Origin: Nectonema munidae
Lineage: Eukaryota; Nematomorpha; Nectonematoida; Nectonematidae
DNA length: 64,000 nt
Assembly: GCA_030549495.1 (NCBI GenBank)
Contig: JAUIRK010000154.1
Span: 124,001 to 188,000 of the forward strand
Direction: 5' to 3'
A program made the translations under genes and the position numbers. Under the pieces are notes generated by a model. It made no database searches. It was given only the letters and a program-made list of their open reading frames with translations, and was not told the origin of the DNA. Of the stretch, positions 23,659 to 34,039 are shown piece by piece. Every line of letters starts with the position of its first letter. Position 1 is the first letter of the stretch.

Positions 23659-24833
23659 CAGGGCGAGGAAAAATTGACCCAAAAAATTAAAAAAAATTGA
23701 CTTTTACTCAGAGAAAAAATTGACTTTATTGACTTTTTAAAGTTTCATTGAATTGAACAACTATGAACACTTTAGAGAAAGTATTGAAAATTATTTCAAA
23801 GAATCCATAACTTTGTAATACAACAACATATAATTAATGACATTTTCTGATTTAAAATTCGATCATTTTCTAGCAGTTTTCCCAGTTTAGAAAAGGATCT
23901 TTCTACTTCTAAAGTTAAAACTTGACAATTTTGTAATTTGGGATAAGTACTGCGAGAGATTTGAGTTTTCCATATTCATAATTTTATTGATTTCATTTTA
24001 TTTTAATCTATTTTCAAGATAACTTTTAACGCCCACATTCGTCTTAAATGAAATAATGTGGAAACAAGTAAAGGTATCTTCGACTGAAAAAGTCTCTATG
24101 TTGACTTTTTCCGACTAAATCAATGAATCGTGAATATTCTCTAATTATTGTTAGCAAGTTTTCACACAGATTTTCTTTTTTTTAACAATTTCTTGATATT
24201 TGGCAATAAAATTCCATCATCTTCATCATTAATTTCTTCACTGCTGGACCAATTTGTCAATTTCGTTACAATTGGTACTGAAGTGTTGCCGATAGGTTTG
24301 AAAAGAGAACGTCTTTTTCTATTACTAATTTTGAATGATTTAATGCCGGTAATCTACAATTTTGCAGGATATCTTAACTTTTAATGTAAACTTGTGTAAA
24401 AGATGTGAAAAAGATGCAATGATAAAAAAGTTTGGGAATAAAATTCCATAACTTCTACAGCGAGTATATCATATGTAACCGCGTTTCTCAAAAAAAATTT
24501 GTCTTACAAAAAACTTCTTCATGTTTTAACCTCAGTCAGGCAAACTTTACAGTAAAGCCTTTTATTAGATGAAAAAAAGCCGAACTATTGTGGAAGTGTT
24601 GATATAAAGAAGAAATCTTGTATGTATCGCTTATAACAATTTTAGGCACATTGAATCAAAAAGTGTTAAATATAAAAATTGACTTTATTGACCTAAACTC
24701 GAAAAATTGACTTTGATTGACTTAAAAATTTGAAATTAGTTTAAAATTTTTAGACTAAACAAGTAAAGATCATCTTCAAAGAGTTTTGCTAAACGGAAAT
24801 AAAAGTTGACTTTATTGACTTTTATTCGCCCTG
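23659..24833. mobile_element. hAT element, 1,175 bp, with transposase relic
   Basis: Perfect 8-bp duplication CTAATCAC at 23651-23658 and 24834-24841. The ends are CAGGGCGAGGAAAA and, inverted, CAGGGCGAATAAAA. The motif TTGACTTTATTGAC recurs near both ends (around 23711, 24671 and 24806), again pointing to subterminal binding sites. A transposase remnant occupies the minus strand inside. Confidence 0.85.
23780..24390 (-). pseudogene. hAT transposase relic inside the 23.7-24.8 kb element
   Basis: Near 24150-24300 the minus strand reads RSLFKPIGNTSVP and NWSSSEEINDEDDG, an N-terminal-like acidic region. Near 23840-23940 it reads LTLEVERSFSKLGKLLENDR, a clear hAT dimerisation motif (vERSFSkyk.lL.dnR). 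Stops lie between the two, and the catalytic core is missing. Confidence 0.65.
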
Positions 24834-25334
24834 CTAATCACCATATGTTAATTTAAAATTTCCAATTTAACTTATAAACTTTTTTTGTTGATAGAATAGA
24901 ATACAATTTATTTGAATAAAAGATTAAATTGCAACCAGAAAATAAGTTGAAGAAAGCTTTCATTGAGTTGTTTAGAGAGGAAGAAAATGAGCGTGTAAAC
25001 TGTTTTTTTCTTCAAAAACGGATTTCAAAATGGTTAGAATATATTAAAAAAATTTTAGATTAAATTTTTCTCTAATACTTTTTCTAAGCTTTCTTTTAAA
25101 AAAAACCCGCAAGCCAACCTGTATGAGTTTTGTAAGCATCAACTGTTGTCAAAAGGAAAAAAAATTATCATAAAGATTGATAATAAACTTTTATCGACAT
25201 AGTATGCTAAACGATGTGAATATTAAAACAAATATACTAATAGTGTATATATATATGCTAGTCAATACCAAAGCATATATATACTAATGTTTACATTATT
25301 TACCAAAAAGTTTGAACCTATTTTCATACTAGAT

Positions 25335-25772
25335 CAGGATTCCTCAACCGTGAGCGATTCACCCACTTCTGAGCGAAAATGGAATTCAGGTGGGCAATTT
25401 TTTAGGAAACAGCTTGGCATTGTATAAACAAATATTCAAATATTTTTTCAAGACTTACTTTTTATTTCAACCATACTTAAAATATTCTATTCAAATATTT
25501 GAGCGGGAACATCACTTTTTTTTCATAATTAACGATCCGCTTAAACGCAAAAATGAAGAATGGTTGATAAATTCACTTTTTCGCAATATGAAATCTCTAA
25601 AAGAACATTTTTAGGAAGATTTTATTGACTTTGATGGAATGAAAAAATTCAAACTAAGGTTTTATTAAAAAAACATTACAGATTTTCATTATTTTTATGT
25701 TTGATATTGGACAATTTTAAAAGTTTTTACAATCTCAGGGGCAGATTTATACATAAAGGTTGAGAAACGTTG
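25335..25772. mobile_element. Possible hAT-like element, poorly preserved
   Basis: Left end CAGGATTCCTCAACC and inverted right end CAACGTTTCTCAACC resemble the CAGTGnTTCTCAACC ends of the element at 29667. The flanking octamers TACTAGAT and CTCAGAAT do not match, so this rests on the ends alone. Confidence 0.35.
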
Positions 25773-25922
25773 CTCAGAATAAAGAACAACTTCATTGTTA
25801 AATACGATATGTATTATCCCTTCAATTTTTCATAGGTGTACTACTATGCCTTTTATAATAAATGTTCAATGCCTCAGGCACACAAGATATATGAAATCAC
25901 CCGCAGACACATACATACAAGT

Positions 25923-26095
25923 AGACCCGTTCACATTGCGATTATAACGGGTCCCAGTGCTTCAGTTCGGTTCGGCCCATAATTTCTGTAGCCCTACACG
26001 ATTTGGTCCATAGACATTATACTCCGATCCAAATTATAGATATTCTAGTCCAGTCTTGGTCTGGATATTATAAAGACTGGACTTTGAAAAGGTCT
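25923..26095. mobile_element. 173-bp MITE with 10-bp target duplication
   Basis: ACATACAAGT occurs exactly at both edges (25913-25922 and 26096-26105). The ends are AGACCCGTTCA and, inverted, AGACCTTTTCA. Each half contains its own hairpin: GACCCGTT...AACGGGTC on the left and GTCCAGTCTT...AAGACTGGAC on the right. Duplication length suggests a Mutator-like MITE, but this is inference. Confidence 0.6.
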
Positions 26096-26109
26096 ACATA
26101 CAAGTGATC

Positions 26110-28380
26110 AAATATAAACAGATTTACGCGTGACAGAACTCCCACATATATACAAGACACATAGAGAAGCGCGCGCGCAACACCCATACTCCATTCACTG
26201 GTTGCATTTATCAAAGGGCAAATTCCTTTTTAACCCTTTTAGAAGCAGAATTATGGGGAATAATCGACTGTTTTTAAATGGAATTTGATATATAGCAGAT
26301 TTTCATTTCTTTGGACTTTGGTCCTCAAAAGGGGGTTTTGAACATTTTTTTAATATTGTGTATATTTATTCATAAATTAAAAAAAAGTGTAAGTTCTAAA
26401 TAAATTACTACTGGAATGCATTCTAAAAATGATTTTGAAATGTTCTGAAGATGACATCATTGAATTCTGATGTGGATTAGAAATCATCACACAAAAATGT
26501 AATTGAAAATGTCAAACGGAAAAAATAACGAATACATCGATGACCAGATCAAAAAAACAAATTGAACGATATGAAGAGTAACAAATCGGGCTGCTTTTAG
26601 TGGTTCTATGCTTTAATATACCTTATTTAATTTTAAATGGAAGACTGGCTTTCAATTAACATGAGTGATGAGGAGTGAATACTTATAACTCAAATAGCCT
26701 TTTCAATGCGACAATGACATTGTTAAATTTTTTCTTGGAAATTGAATCTAGGACGCATATGTTCTAGAGGCCAACTTATCTTTTCTTTAGCTAAATGTTA
26801 ATAGACGGATTAATTGCCGCGTTAGCAGGAAAGCAAGGTTTTAATGAATATCGCGTTGCTGAATAGGAAATAAAGAAACGATATCCTATTAATGACAGAG
26901 AGTGTTGAGGCAGAAGAGGTATAAGAATATTGCTTGCAAGAATCGAAATAGAAGATCGAGTTAAAGACGCTCTTAATTCAAGCCTTTTTCCTGTTGATAT
27001 TTTGAGGTAAAGTTCTGCCTAACACACTCAAAGGTAGGAATTGAGTCATACGACACAAAAGCAGGGGCGCACAATTTGCAAGGGCAATTCTGATAGAGAT
27101 ATCCCAGCTTTTTACATATTATTTTCATTTTTCATATATACAAGTTAAAAAATGTGTTATTTGGCCTGAAAAGTCCCATACGAAAACAAATTTCCATATA
27201 AAGTATAAAGAATGAAAACATCATTGGCACAAAATTTTCAGAAGAAAATAGAAATAAAAAATATTCCGCCACGAAGAACCTCACAGGCCTATGTGGCGCG
27301 TAACTGCCTTCTTCAATGCGCGCGTTCAATTGATTTATTTATGACCAAAGAAATCGTAAAATACAGTTTTTAAAGGATAGCATTGTGCAGATAGCATAGT
27401 AATTATGCAACTACAAATAGGCAATGGTAGTAGTAGAAGCTTTGCTATGACAGCATGGCTGCGATTGTAAACTTTCGCTGCAAAAGGGTATGTATGAGTT
27501 GTGGCACGCCATTTTATTCCACGCGCCTTTTTTACCTAGGAACCTGGAAAGCACAGTGGCTACTACCTCTTTAGCCAGAGCTCCTAAAATGACAGCGCGT
27601 TTCTTACATGAATAATAAGAACAAATTAGGCAATTAGTGAATTATAATGTATACGCGTGGCTTACAAGTAGGACGACATGAATTGTAACGACGTGGTGAA
27701 CTTCTAGACAGAAAGCACAATCAAGTATCCACACCACTAACACTTAATATTCGCGACTCTAACATATGCATAATGCAACACTCTTGACCGAATTCAACAT
27801 TTTAATGACTCCAATGGCTTCATTCAAAATCGTAAAAAAAGATGAAAAGCGTCTGGACTAGTGTGCTACACAAAGGGAGTGACAAAACAACTAGGATTGT
27901 ATATCCAACATGGAATTACAAAATTGTATTATAATTGAATCATGCTAGTTTGTTTATCTTGTGAAATGATCTCAAAAAAATTATTCTCGATTTCCAAATG
28001 ATTTCGTTTATAAGTGCACCCTTCTCGAGTCTAAAATTTATATAAATTAAAATTTTATTAATATTTAAAAAAATTCAAAAATTAATTAAAATTATTTAGC
28101 TTGCCAGTGAGTTAATTCGTAAGTTATTCGGAATAGCCAAGTTAAAATTCCAAAATGGTAGAAAAAAATCCCAACTTTTTATTTTTATTTTGTGATTATC
28201 GTTTTTTAAACTGGCTAAAATAAGATTTATTAAATATAATTTATAATGCTGTACCGATTAGATCGGCACCGATATCGATATCTGCACTTTTTGCATTATT
28301 CGCCAATTTCTTGAGTCGAAGAGGTAGAGTAAAATAACACTTTCAATTTGTTCAAATATTTCTGCAAATTTTAAATATGG
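26110..28380. other. Stretch without recognised genes
   Basis: No splice-supported or family-recognisable frame seen on either strand. GC is locally higher around 26160-26200 and 27300-27600, which may mark further unrecognised repeats. Confidence 0.4.
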
Positions 28381-28383
28381 CAT

Positions 28384-29666
28384 TACTTTGAGAAACGCGT
28401 ATTCGTTGCTGGTGAAATGGTTATGACGCAACACCGTATATTGGTAATGGACGTGGTGCTCAAAAAAGACACAAGACAGCAGAAGGTTGACAAAAACAGA
28501 CTCAAAAGATGGAGATTGAAAATTCACAAAGCAATCATGGAAAAAGCAGATTCAATCGATAAAGATACTGAATGGGATAAAATTGTTACAAAATTGTCTG
28601 AAATAATGAAAGAAGAATGTGGAACATCAAAGAGTAACGGTCTGAATTGTATGAAAGTAACTTGGTGGTGGAATAACGATAGTGTCAAAAAGGCATTAAA
28701 GGAAAAGAAAGAAAACTATAAAATGTGGAGAAAAGAGAGAAGTTTAAAAGCAAAAGAAAGATATGTCAAGTACAGAAACATGGCCCAGAGCATGATGGTG
28801 AAGACTATGCATGCAGAAGCTGAAAAAGAAACAAAGCAGATGGAAAGAATGAGACACATCTTTTGAATGGACAAGACAAGCAAGAAAAACAAAAAAGATA
28901 TTATTGGAAATCCATGTATGAGAGACAAAAATGGAGAGACTGACTTGAGGGTTCTTTGGCAAAAATAGGAAATGATATAATGATGGGGAGAAAAATGCCA
29001 AAAAGCTGGAGAAATAGTGTTTTGTTACCTCTTTATAAAGGCAAAGGCGACTCAAAAGAATGTTCTAACTATAGAAGTATAAAGTTTCTTGAACATGTGA
29101 TGAAGGTATTGGAGAGAGTTTTTGAAAAAAAAAATTAGGAAACGTGTTGAGATAAATGAAATTCAAATGGGTTTCATGCCCGGTAAAAGTGCGATCGATG
29201 CAATTTTTGCAAAGGCAATTGATTGAAAAACACAAAAAAGTGGATAAGGACTTGTAAGCTCTATTTGTCGACCTTGAGAAAGCTTTTGATTGCATTCCAA
29301 GAGAAGTAATTTGGTGGGCTCTGAGAAAAACAGGTGTGCCAGAGTACGAAGTAAAAGCAATAATGGAAATGTACAACGATGCAAAAACTGTAGTGCAAGT
29401 TGAAGGACAAATATCAGAATGGTTCAAAGTTGAAATCGGTGTCTATCAAGGATCTGTGCTTAACCCGATACCTTTTGCAATTGTTATGGATGTACTTTAT
29501 GATGATGTTGAAAAGTGTAAGAGAGAGTTTCTCTATGCAGATGATTTGGTGATTGTTGGAAGCAGTTGGGAGAACGTTGGAAAAAGATATGTTAGTTGGA
29601 GAGAAACACTGAGTAGCAAAGGGTTGAAGATAAACCTTTCAAAAAGGAAAGCAATGAAATTTAAAT
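28384..29666 (+). pseudogene. RTE-like non-LTR retrotransposon, 5' half (broken)
   Basis: Plus-strand frames give VAGEMVMTQHRILVMDVVLK (end of the endonuclease domain), WWNNDSVKKALKEKK (linker) and LYKGKGDSKECSNYRSIKFL (RT start). They continue with EIQMGFMPGKSAIDAIF, then YQGSVLNPIPFAIVMDVL and FLYADDLVIV (RT palm; YADD intact). This order fits the endonuclease-RT protein of RTE-like elements. Frameshifts, stops and an apparent internal deletion near 28950 break it. The 5' end is lost. At 29666 it is interrupted by a hAT element and resumes at 31637. Confidence 0.8.
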
Positions 29667-31636
29667 CAGTGTTTCTCAACGTGGGCCCTCAGGCCCACAA
29701 GTGGGTTTTTAAAGTTTGAAAATGGGCCTGAATATTTTTTTGGGCTTAAGGTGGGCCTTTTGTAATTGCTCTTTAGGGTTTATTTATTTATTTAGAGATG
29801 TGATTTTTCAATACAAACATACTTATTCATAAGCCATTTTATGGTAAAGGGATAATAATAAACATGGAAAAAAACTTTATTATTTTCCTCCTTCAATTGT
29901 CGTGAGTCTTGTGTTTGAATAATTTTCCTCATCACTTACTCTCTTCCACTTTCTCTCTCTCTCACACACTCTTCTTCGCCGCCTTATATCAAATGTTTTG
30001 CGTAGACTTGTAGAAGTTCTCAATAATTTTTTGTCATTTTGTGAAAACTTTAAATTTTCAATCAACAATTATTGTTCGCATTCAACATTTGTTATTAGCA
30101 TTTTACAGCATACAATATACTATCATTTGGTCATAACGTATTTATTTTATAAGCGGCTTAAAATAATTTCCAGGTTGTTTCCTTAAATTGGTAAGTTTTA
30201 AAACATTTTACATTACTTCAGATGATAGAATAATTGTCCTAACAAGTAAATTATTTAACTCCTAGTAACATTTTGTGATTGAGTGGTATTCCGTCAAGTC
30301 TCATTTTTAAGAGGGAAAATTATTAGGCTAGACTCACTAAATTTTAAAAACATAAGTAATTTTTAAGTTGCGTTAAAAAATAAAACTTCATTGATAAAAC
30401 ACTGATCTTTTATTTAAATGACAAAACGCAATAAAAGATTTAATTTTCTAAAATCTAAACTATGATCGCATATTACAGTGCATGAAACTAACTAAAAATC
30501 TTTCCCTCATTTGGTATCTATTCACTGCATCATTCATAGAGAACATCTTGCTGCAAAATCTCTTAATTGCGTAAGTTGCAATATCAACAATCAATTTTGT
30601 CAAAGCCAACGGTTTGCATGACCGCCTTTTTCAGAAGTTGTGTGAAGATGAAGATCAGACTCTTCTCATGCATACAGAAGTGCGATGGCTCTCAAAAGGA
30701 AATTCTCTTATTCGTTTTGCTGAAATGTGGGATATGGTTCTTATCTTTGTTCATCAGATGGAAACACAGGCGTGTAGCAAGAAGCAGAAAGATAAAGCAA
30801 AGACTTTGTTCTCAGCGATAAATAAAACTGATATAAAAGCAAAGATTTTTTACCTAGCTAATGTCTTTGATTGTGCTGAAAAAGTGCGTTGTTTTTTAAA
30901 TAAAATAAGTCTCTGGAAAATTCATCTACAAAAAAATGAATTTGCTTTTTTCTTTAATTTGGCAGAAACTTCTCCAAGTCCAGAAGTAATCACAAGCTGT
31001 ATTGACCACTTACAGAATCTAAAAGATGACATGACTAGAAGATTTAAAGATGTCATTGAAATGACTCCGCCTAGTTGGATTATGGATATTGAACATTTTG
31101 ATATTTTAAGTGCAACAGATCTTGATCCTTATATTGCTGGAGAACTTCTTGAACTGAAAGAGAACAAAGTATTAATGGCAAACATCAAAAAGGATGGCTT
31201 GATTGGATGGTTGAAAGTAGCATCAAAACATACAATGCTCTTTGAAAAAGTTGTCCCAGTTTATACTTGGTTTTCCTACTACTTGGTTGGTCGAGACAGG
31301 ATTTTCATGCAGCAAATGATTTACTGACAAATAAGCGTAATCATTTGCAAATTGAAAAGAGAGGAGAGTTACGATTAAGATTGAACCAAGGTCTGAAAAT
31401 TCATTTTGATAAGCTAATAAATAGACACCAGGAACCGTCAAGTCAGTGAAATTTTCATTATTATTTATGCCAATAAAGATTTTATTATTTAAACTTTATT
31501 AAAGGTCATGTAGTTCTATATACGATCATATGACGTTTAAATTAAAGCATTGGGTTTCTCTTAAAAAGTTAAGTGGGCCTGAGATTTTTTTTGCACTAAA
31601 AATGGGCTTGGAAAGAAAAAAGGTTGAGAAAGACTG
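29667..31636 (+). mobile_element. hAT element (ZBED5-like), 1,970 bp, nested in the RTE relic
   Basis: Perfect 8-bp duplication ATTTAAAT at 29659-29666 and 31637-31644. The ends are CAGTGTTTCTCAAC and, inverted, CAGTCTTTCTCAAC (13 of 14). GTGGGCC/GGGCCT motifs repeat just inside both ends. Removing the element and one duplication copy would rejoin the RTE reading frame, proof that the insertion came later. The transposase gene inside is incomplete. Confidence 0.92.
30505..31449 (+). pseudogene. ZBED5/FAM200-like hAT transposase, C-terminal half
   Basis: Frames read IHREHLAAKSL (about 30520-30560), NFVKANGLHDRLFQKLCED and HTEVRWLSKGNSLIRFAEMW. They continue with DLDPYIAGELLEL, then after a frameshift near 31290 HAANDLLTNKRNHLQIEKRG and LRLRLNQGL. 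HTEVRWLSKGxxLxRF and RGxLRLRL are hallmarks of the ZBED5-type hAT family. The BED finger and the N-terminal part are missing, so the protein cannot be active. It lies within the element at 29667-31636. Confidence 0.85.
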
Positions 31637-32590
31637 ATTTAAATCTCGTTGTTTAGATGAAGTTATTAGTAATATCGATCAATGTGCAAAATGCGGGAAA
31701 AGAGTTGTGCGAAATGGCATTCAGTGTAGTTTATGCAAGATGTCGGTCCATAAAAGATGTTCGGGTGTGTGTGGTGCGCTTATAACGGTTAAAAAATTTT
31801 GTTTGTTTTAGTTGCAAAGGAAAGAAAATTGATAAAGAAAATGAAAATACGGTCATATTTGGAGGAGACAAGGTTAATGTAAAAGAATTTCGGTACCTAA
31901 GAGATGTACTTAGCAGAGATGGAGATGTAAAATCTGTGACATCACGAATAAGACTCGCTTGGAAAAAATTCAACGGCATATCTGTGGTATTTTGTAAGAA
32001 AGCGCAACTAAGTAACGTTTTCTTTTAGAGGATGAAGCAATCCACATTGGCTGTGGTTGATTCTCAAAAAATGCACAGCCAAACCTCAACGAACGCATCA
32101 GAAGTTAAAAGGAAGACTGTACAAAGCATGTGTGAGAAGTGTTATGAGTTATGGGTGTGAATGTTGGGCAATGAAAAAATCAGATATCAGGCGTATGCAA
32201 TCATCGGAAATGAGAATGTTGCGAATGATTTGTGGAAAAATGCTCTTAGACAAAGTCCCAAATGCTGTTCTCAGGAAAATGTTAGAATTTGAAGACATAA
32301 ATGGATATCTCGAGGAGCAAAGACTGCGTTGGTTGTCTTCTTGAGAGAATGAATGAAGGAGGGTGAGAGACAAAGTTGTGACTGGAAAAGCGAAGAAAGG
32401 GCGCCCCAAGAAATCATGGGAAGAGGTGGTGAAAGTAGATATGGAGAAAAGGGGACTCTCTCTGGAAAATGCACAACTTAAAAGCAATGGAGATGACGCT
32501 GCAAAAAATGAAAAAGGTCGACCCTGGCTAGCAGGGATATAAGACCTTGTTTTCCTCCTGGAGATAAATGGATGATGATGATGATGAACA
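31637..32590 (+). pseudogene. RTE-like non-LTR retrotransposon, 3' half
   Basis: After the hAT insertion the frame continues with a Cys/His finger (CAKCGKRV...CSLCKMSVHKRC), FRYLRDVLSRDGD and, after a short insert at 32026-32098, KLKGRLYKACVRSVMSYGCE. It then reads SSEMRMLRMICGK and YLEEQRLRWLSS. This is the usual C-terminal region of RTE-like RT proteins. The element ends at (ATG)n/(GATGAT) repeats, 32571-32587, a 3' tail typical of the RTE group. Confidence 0.8.
32026..32098 (+). repeat. Short stem-loop repeat, copy 1 (inside the RTE)
   Basis: About 75 nt containing GAAGCAATCCACATTGGCTG, GTGGTTGATTCTCAAAAAAT and GCACAGCCAAACC. It can pair GGCTGTG with CACAGCC. It separates two segments that are adjacent in RTE proteins, so it looks inserted. 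A second copy is at 33958-34033. Confidence 0.6.
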
Positions 32591-32614
32591 GCACAAATGC
32601 GTTTTCGTTTAGGG

Positions 32615-33174
32615 TATAGATTCTCAACCCCAGGGTCACGGCCCTAATTATAGTCGCGAGAGTATTCCTAAAAGTCGCGTTGAGTGGCGGCATATGATAC
32701 GTTACGTTTCAAAATTATCTACAAAAAAACTAAGTTATAATAAATACTGGAATCCGCTATGATTTTAATTTTGTTACAATACTTCTTTATCTAGCTTTTT
32801 TAAACCGCCAGTAATCTGAATCGGAATCGGTCAAAACTTGGGATCGGTAATATTAATGGTTCACAAACGCGGCATAGCAAAGTTGCAGGAAAAATTAGGT
32901 TAGCAATATCATATCAAAAAAGTCAGAATTTCACAAAATTATTGATCTATTAATTGTACTGTGCATAGGTTGTAGTGTATCTATGATCTACTATTAAATT
33001 TGGTCTACTACACACCATGTGTCTTGGAAGTGGCTGCTAATTCAGACAGGATGCAAACACCCTTTCTTTATTTTTTGAGTATGTCAATGCATACCAGTTT
33101 GTGTTTTGTTGCGGACCACAAGTGCGATGCTTTTTCTTAATGCGCCACTCTGTTAAAAAATAGTTGAGAACCAC
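32615..33174. mobile_element. Possible degenerate hAT-type MITE
   Basis: Left TATAGATTCTCAACCCC and inverted right CAGTGGTTCTCAACTA resemble CAGTGGTTCTCAAC-type hAT ends. The flanking octamers do not match. A piece of dispersed family A lies inside (32683-32800). No coding. Confidence 0.4.
32683..32800 (-). repeat. Dispersed repeat family A, copy 3
   Basis: On the minus strand TTTGAAACGTAACGTATCAT is followed by ATGCCGCCACT, matching the end block of the copies at 2039 and 3785. Confidence 0.4.
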
Positions 33175-33957
33175 TGCGTACGATCAAAAAAAGGAAAAGT
33201 AAAAATGGAAAAAGAGTGGTAAAGTCCGATTTTTTCAAATATTTCAGAAATGGAAAAAATAAGTAAAATTTTTGCAAGCATAGGCCCTGGCCCTTTTTTA
33301 ATCAAAGATGGAAGTTAGAGTTGGGTCATCAATGCCTCCCACATATAAGGAGATATTTTCCTTCCGATTTCGCAACCCTGGCAATACTTTTTTAATTTTA
33401 CTCGCTGTTCAAACAAATACAATGATGCACCTTCTCCACTCAGTGAGAATGGGGAATGAGTAAATTATGCAAATGAATTGACTTTTCTTCAACAAATAGC
33501 ATTTTGAGTTCTTTTTTTAAGAAGCTTCTATTTTTCAAAAGATAAAAATTAGAAATGGGTATTCATTTGTATAGTAGATGCATAAGGAGAAGTGTGCTTG
33601 TATTCTGAATAGAGTCTAATATATTAAAAACGATAGCATCATCCATCATGTGCACAGCCTAGAGTAGTTATGAAAGACGACACTAAATCACAAGGGCAAC
33701 CAAAGCTGTGTGTATGCGTGAAAATGTATTGTATGGGCGAGCATTTTGCATATATTATTTATATTAGACAAAGGTAGTTGAAAAATTGGCTCGAATTCAT
33801 GTTTCATAGAAATAGATGAGCACGCTACTTGTTATGCTATTAGCTCTTAGAGTTTCATCCATTCTATCCCTTCATAAGTCTATAATCTTTGAAGGATTGC
33901 GAAGGTGGACAGAAGAAATAAAAGAGCAGTGTGAAAAAGTGGGCGTTAAAGCATATA

Positions 33958-34033
33958 TTAGAGGAGTAGAAGCAATCCACATCCGCCGTGGTTGATTCTC
34001 AAAAAATGCACAGCCAAACCACAACGAGCGTAC
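33958..34033 (+). repeat. Short stem-loop repeat, copy 2
   Basis: Repeats nearly all of copy 1 at 32026-32098 (shared GAAGCAATCCACAT, GTGGTTGATTCTCAAAAAAT and GCACAGCCAAACC), with a one-base insertion and scattered substitutions. No RTE protein sequence is visible around this copy. Confidence 0.6.
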
Positions 34034-34039
34034 CAAAAA

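Noticed and set aside
32615-33174. Confident call of a hAT MITE
   Set aside because: The ends look right but the flanking octamers differ, so it is kept only as a low-confidence feature.
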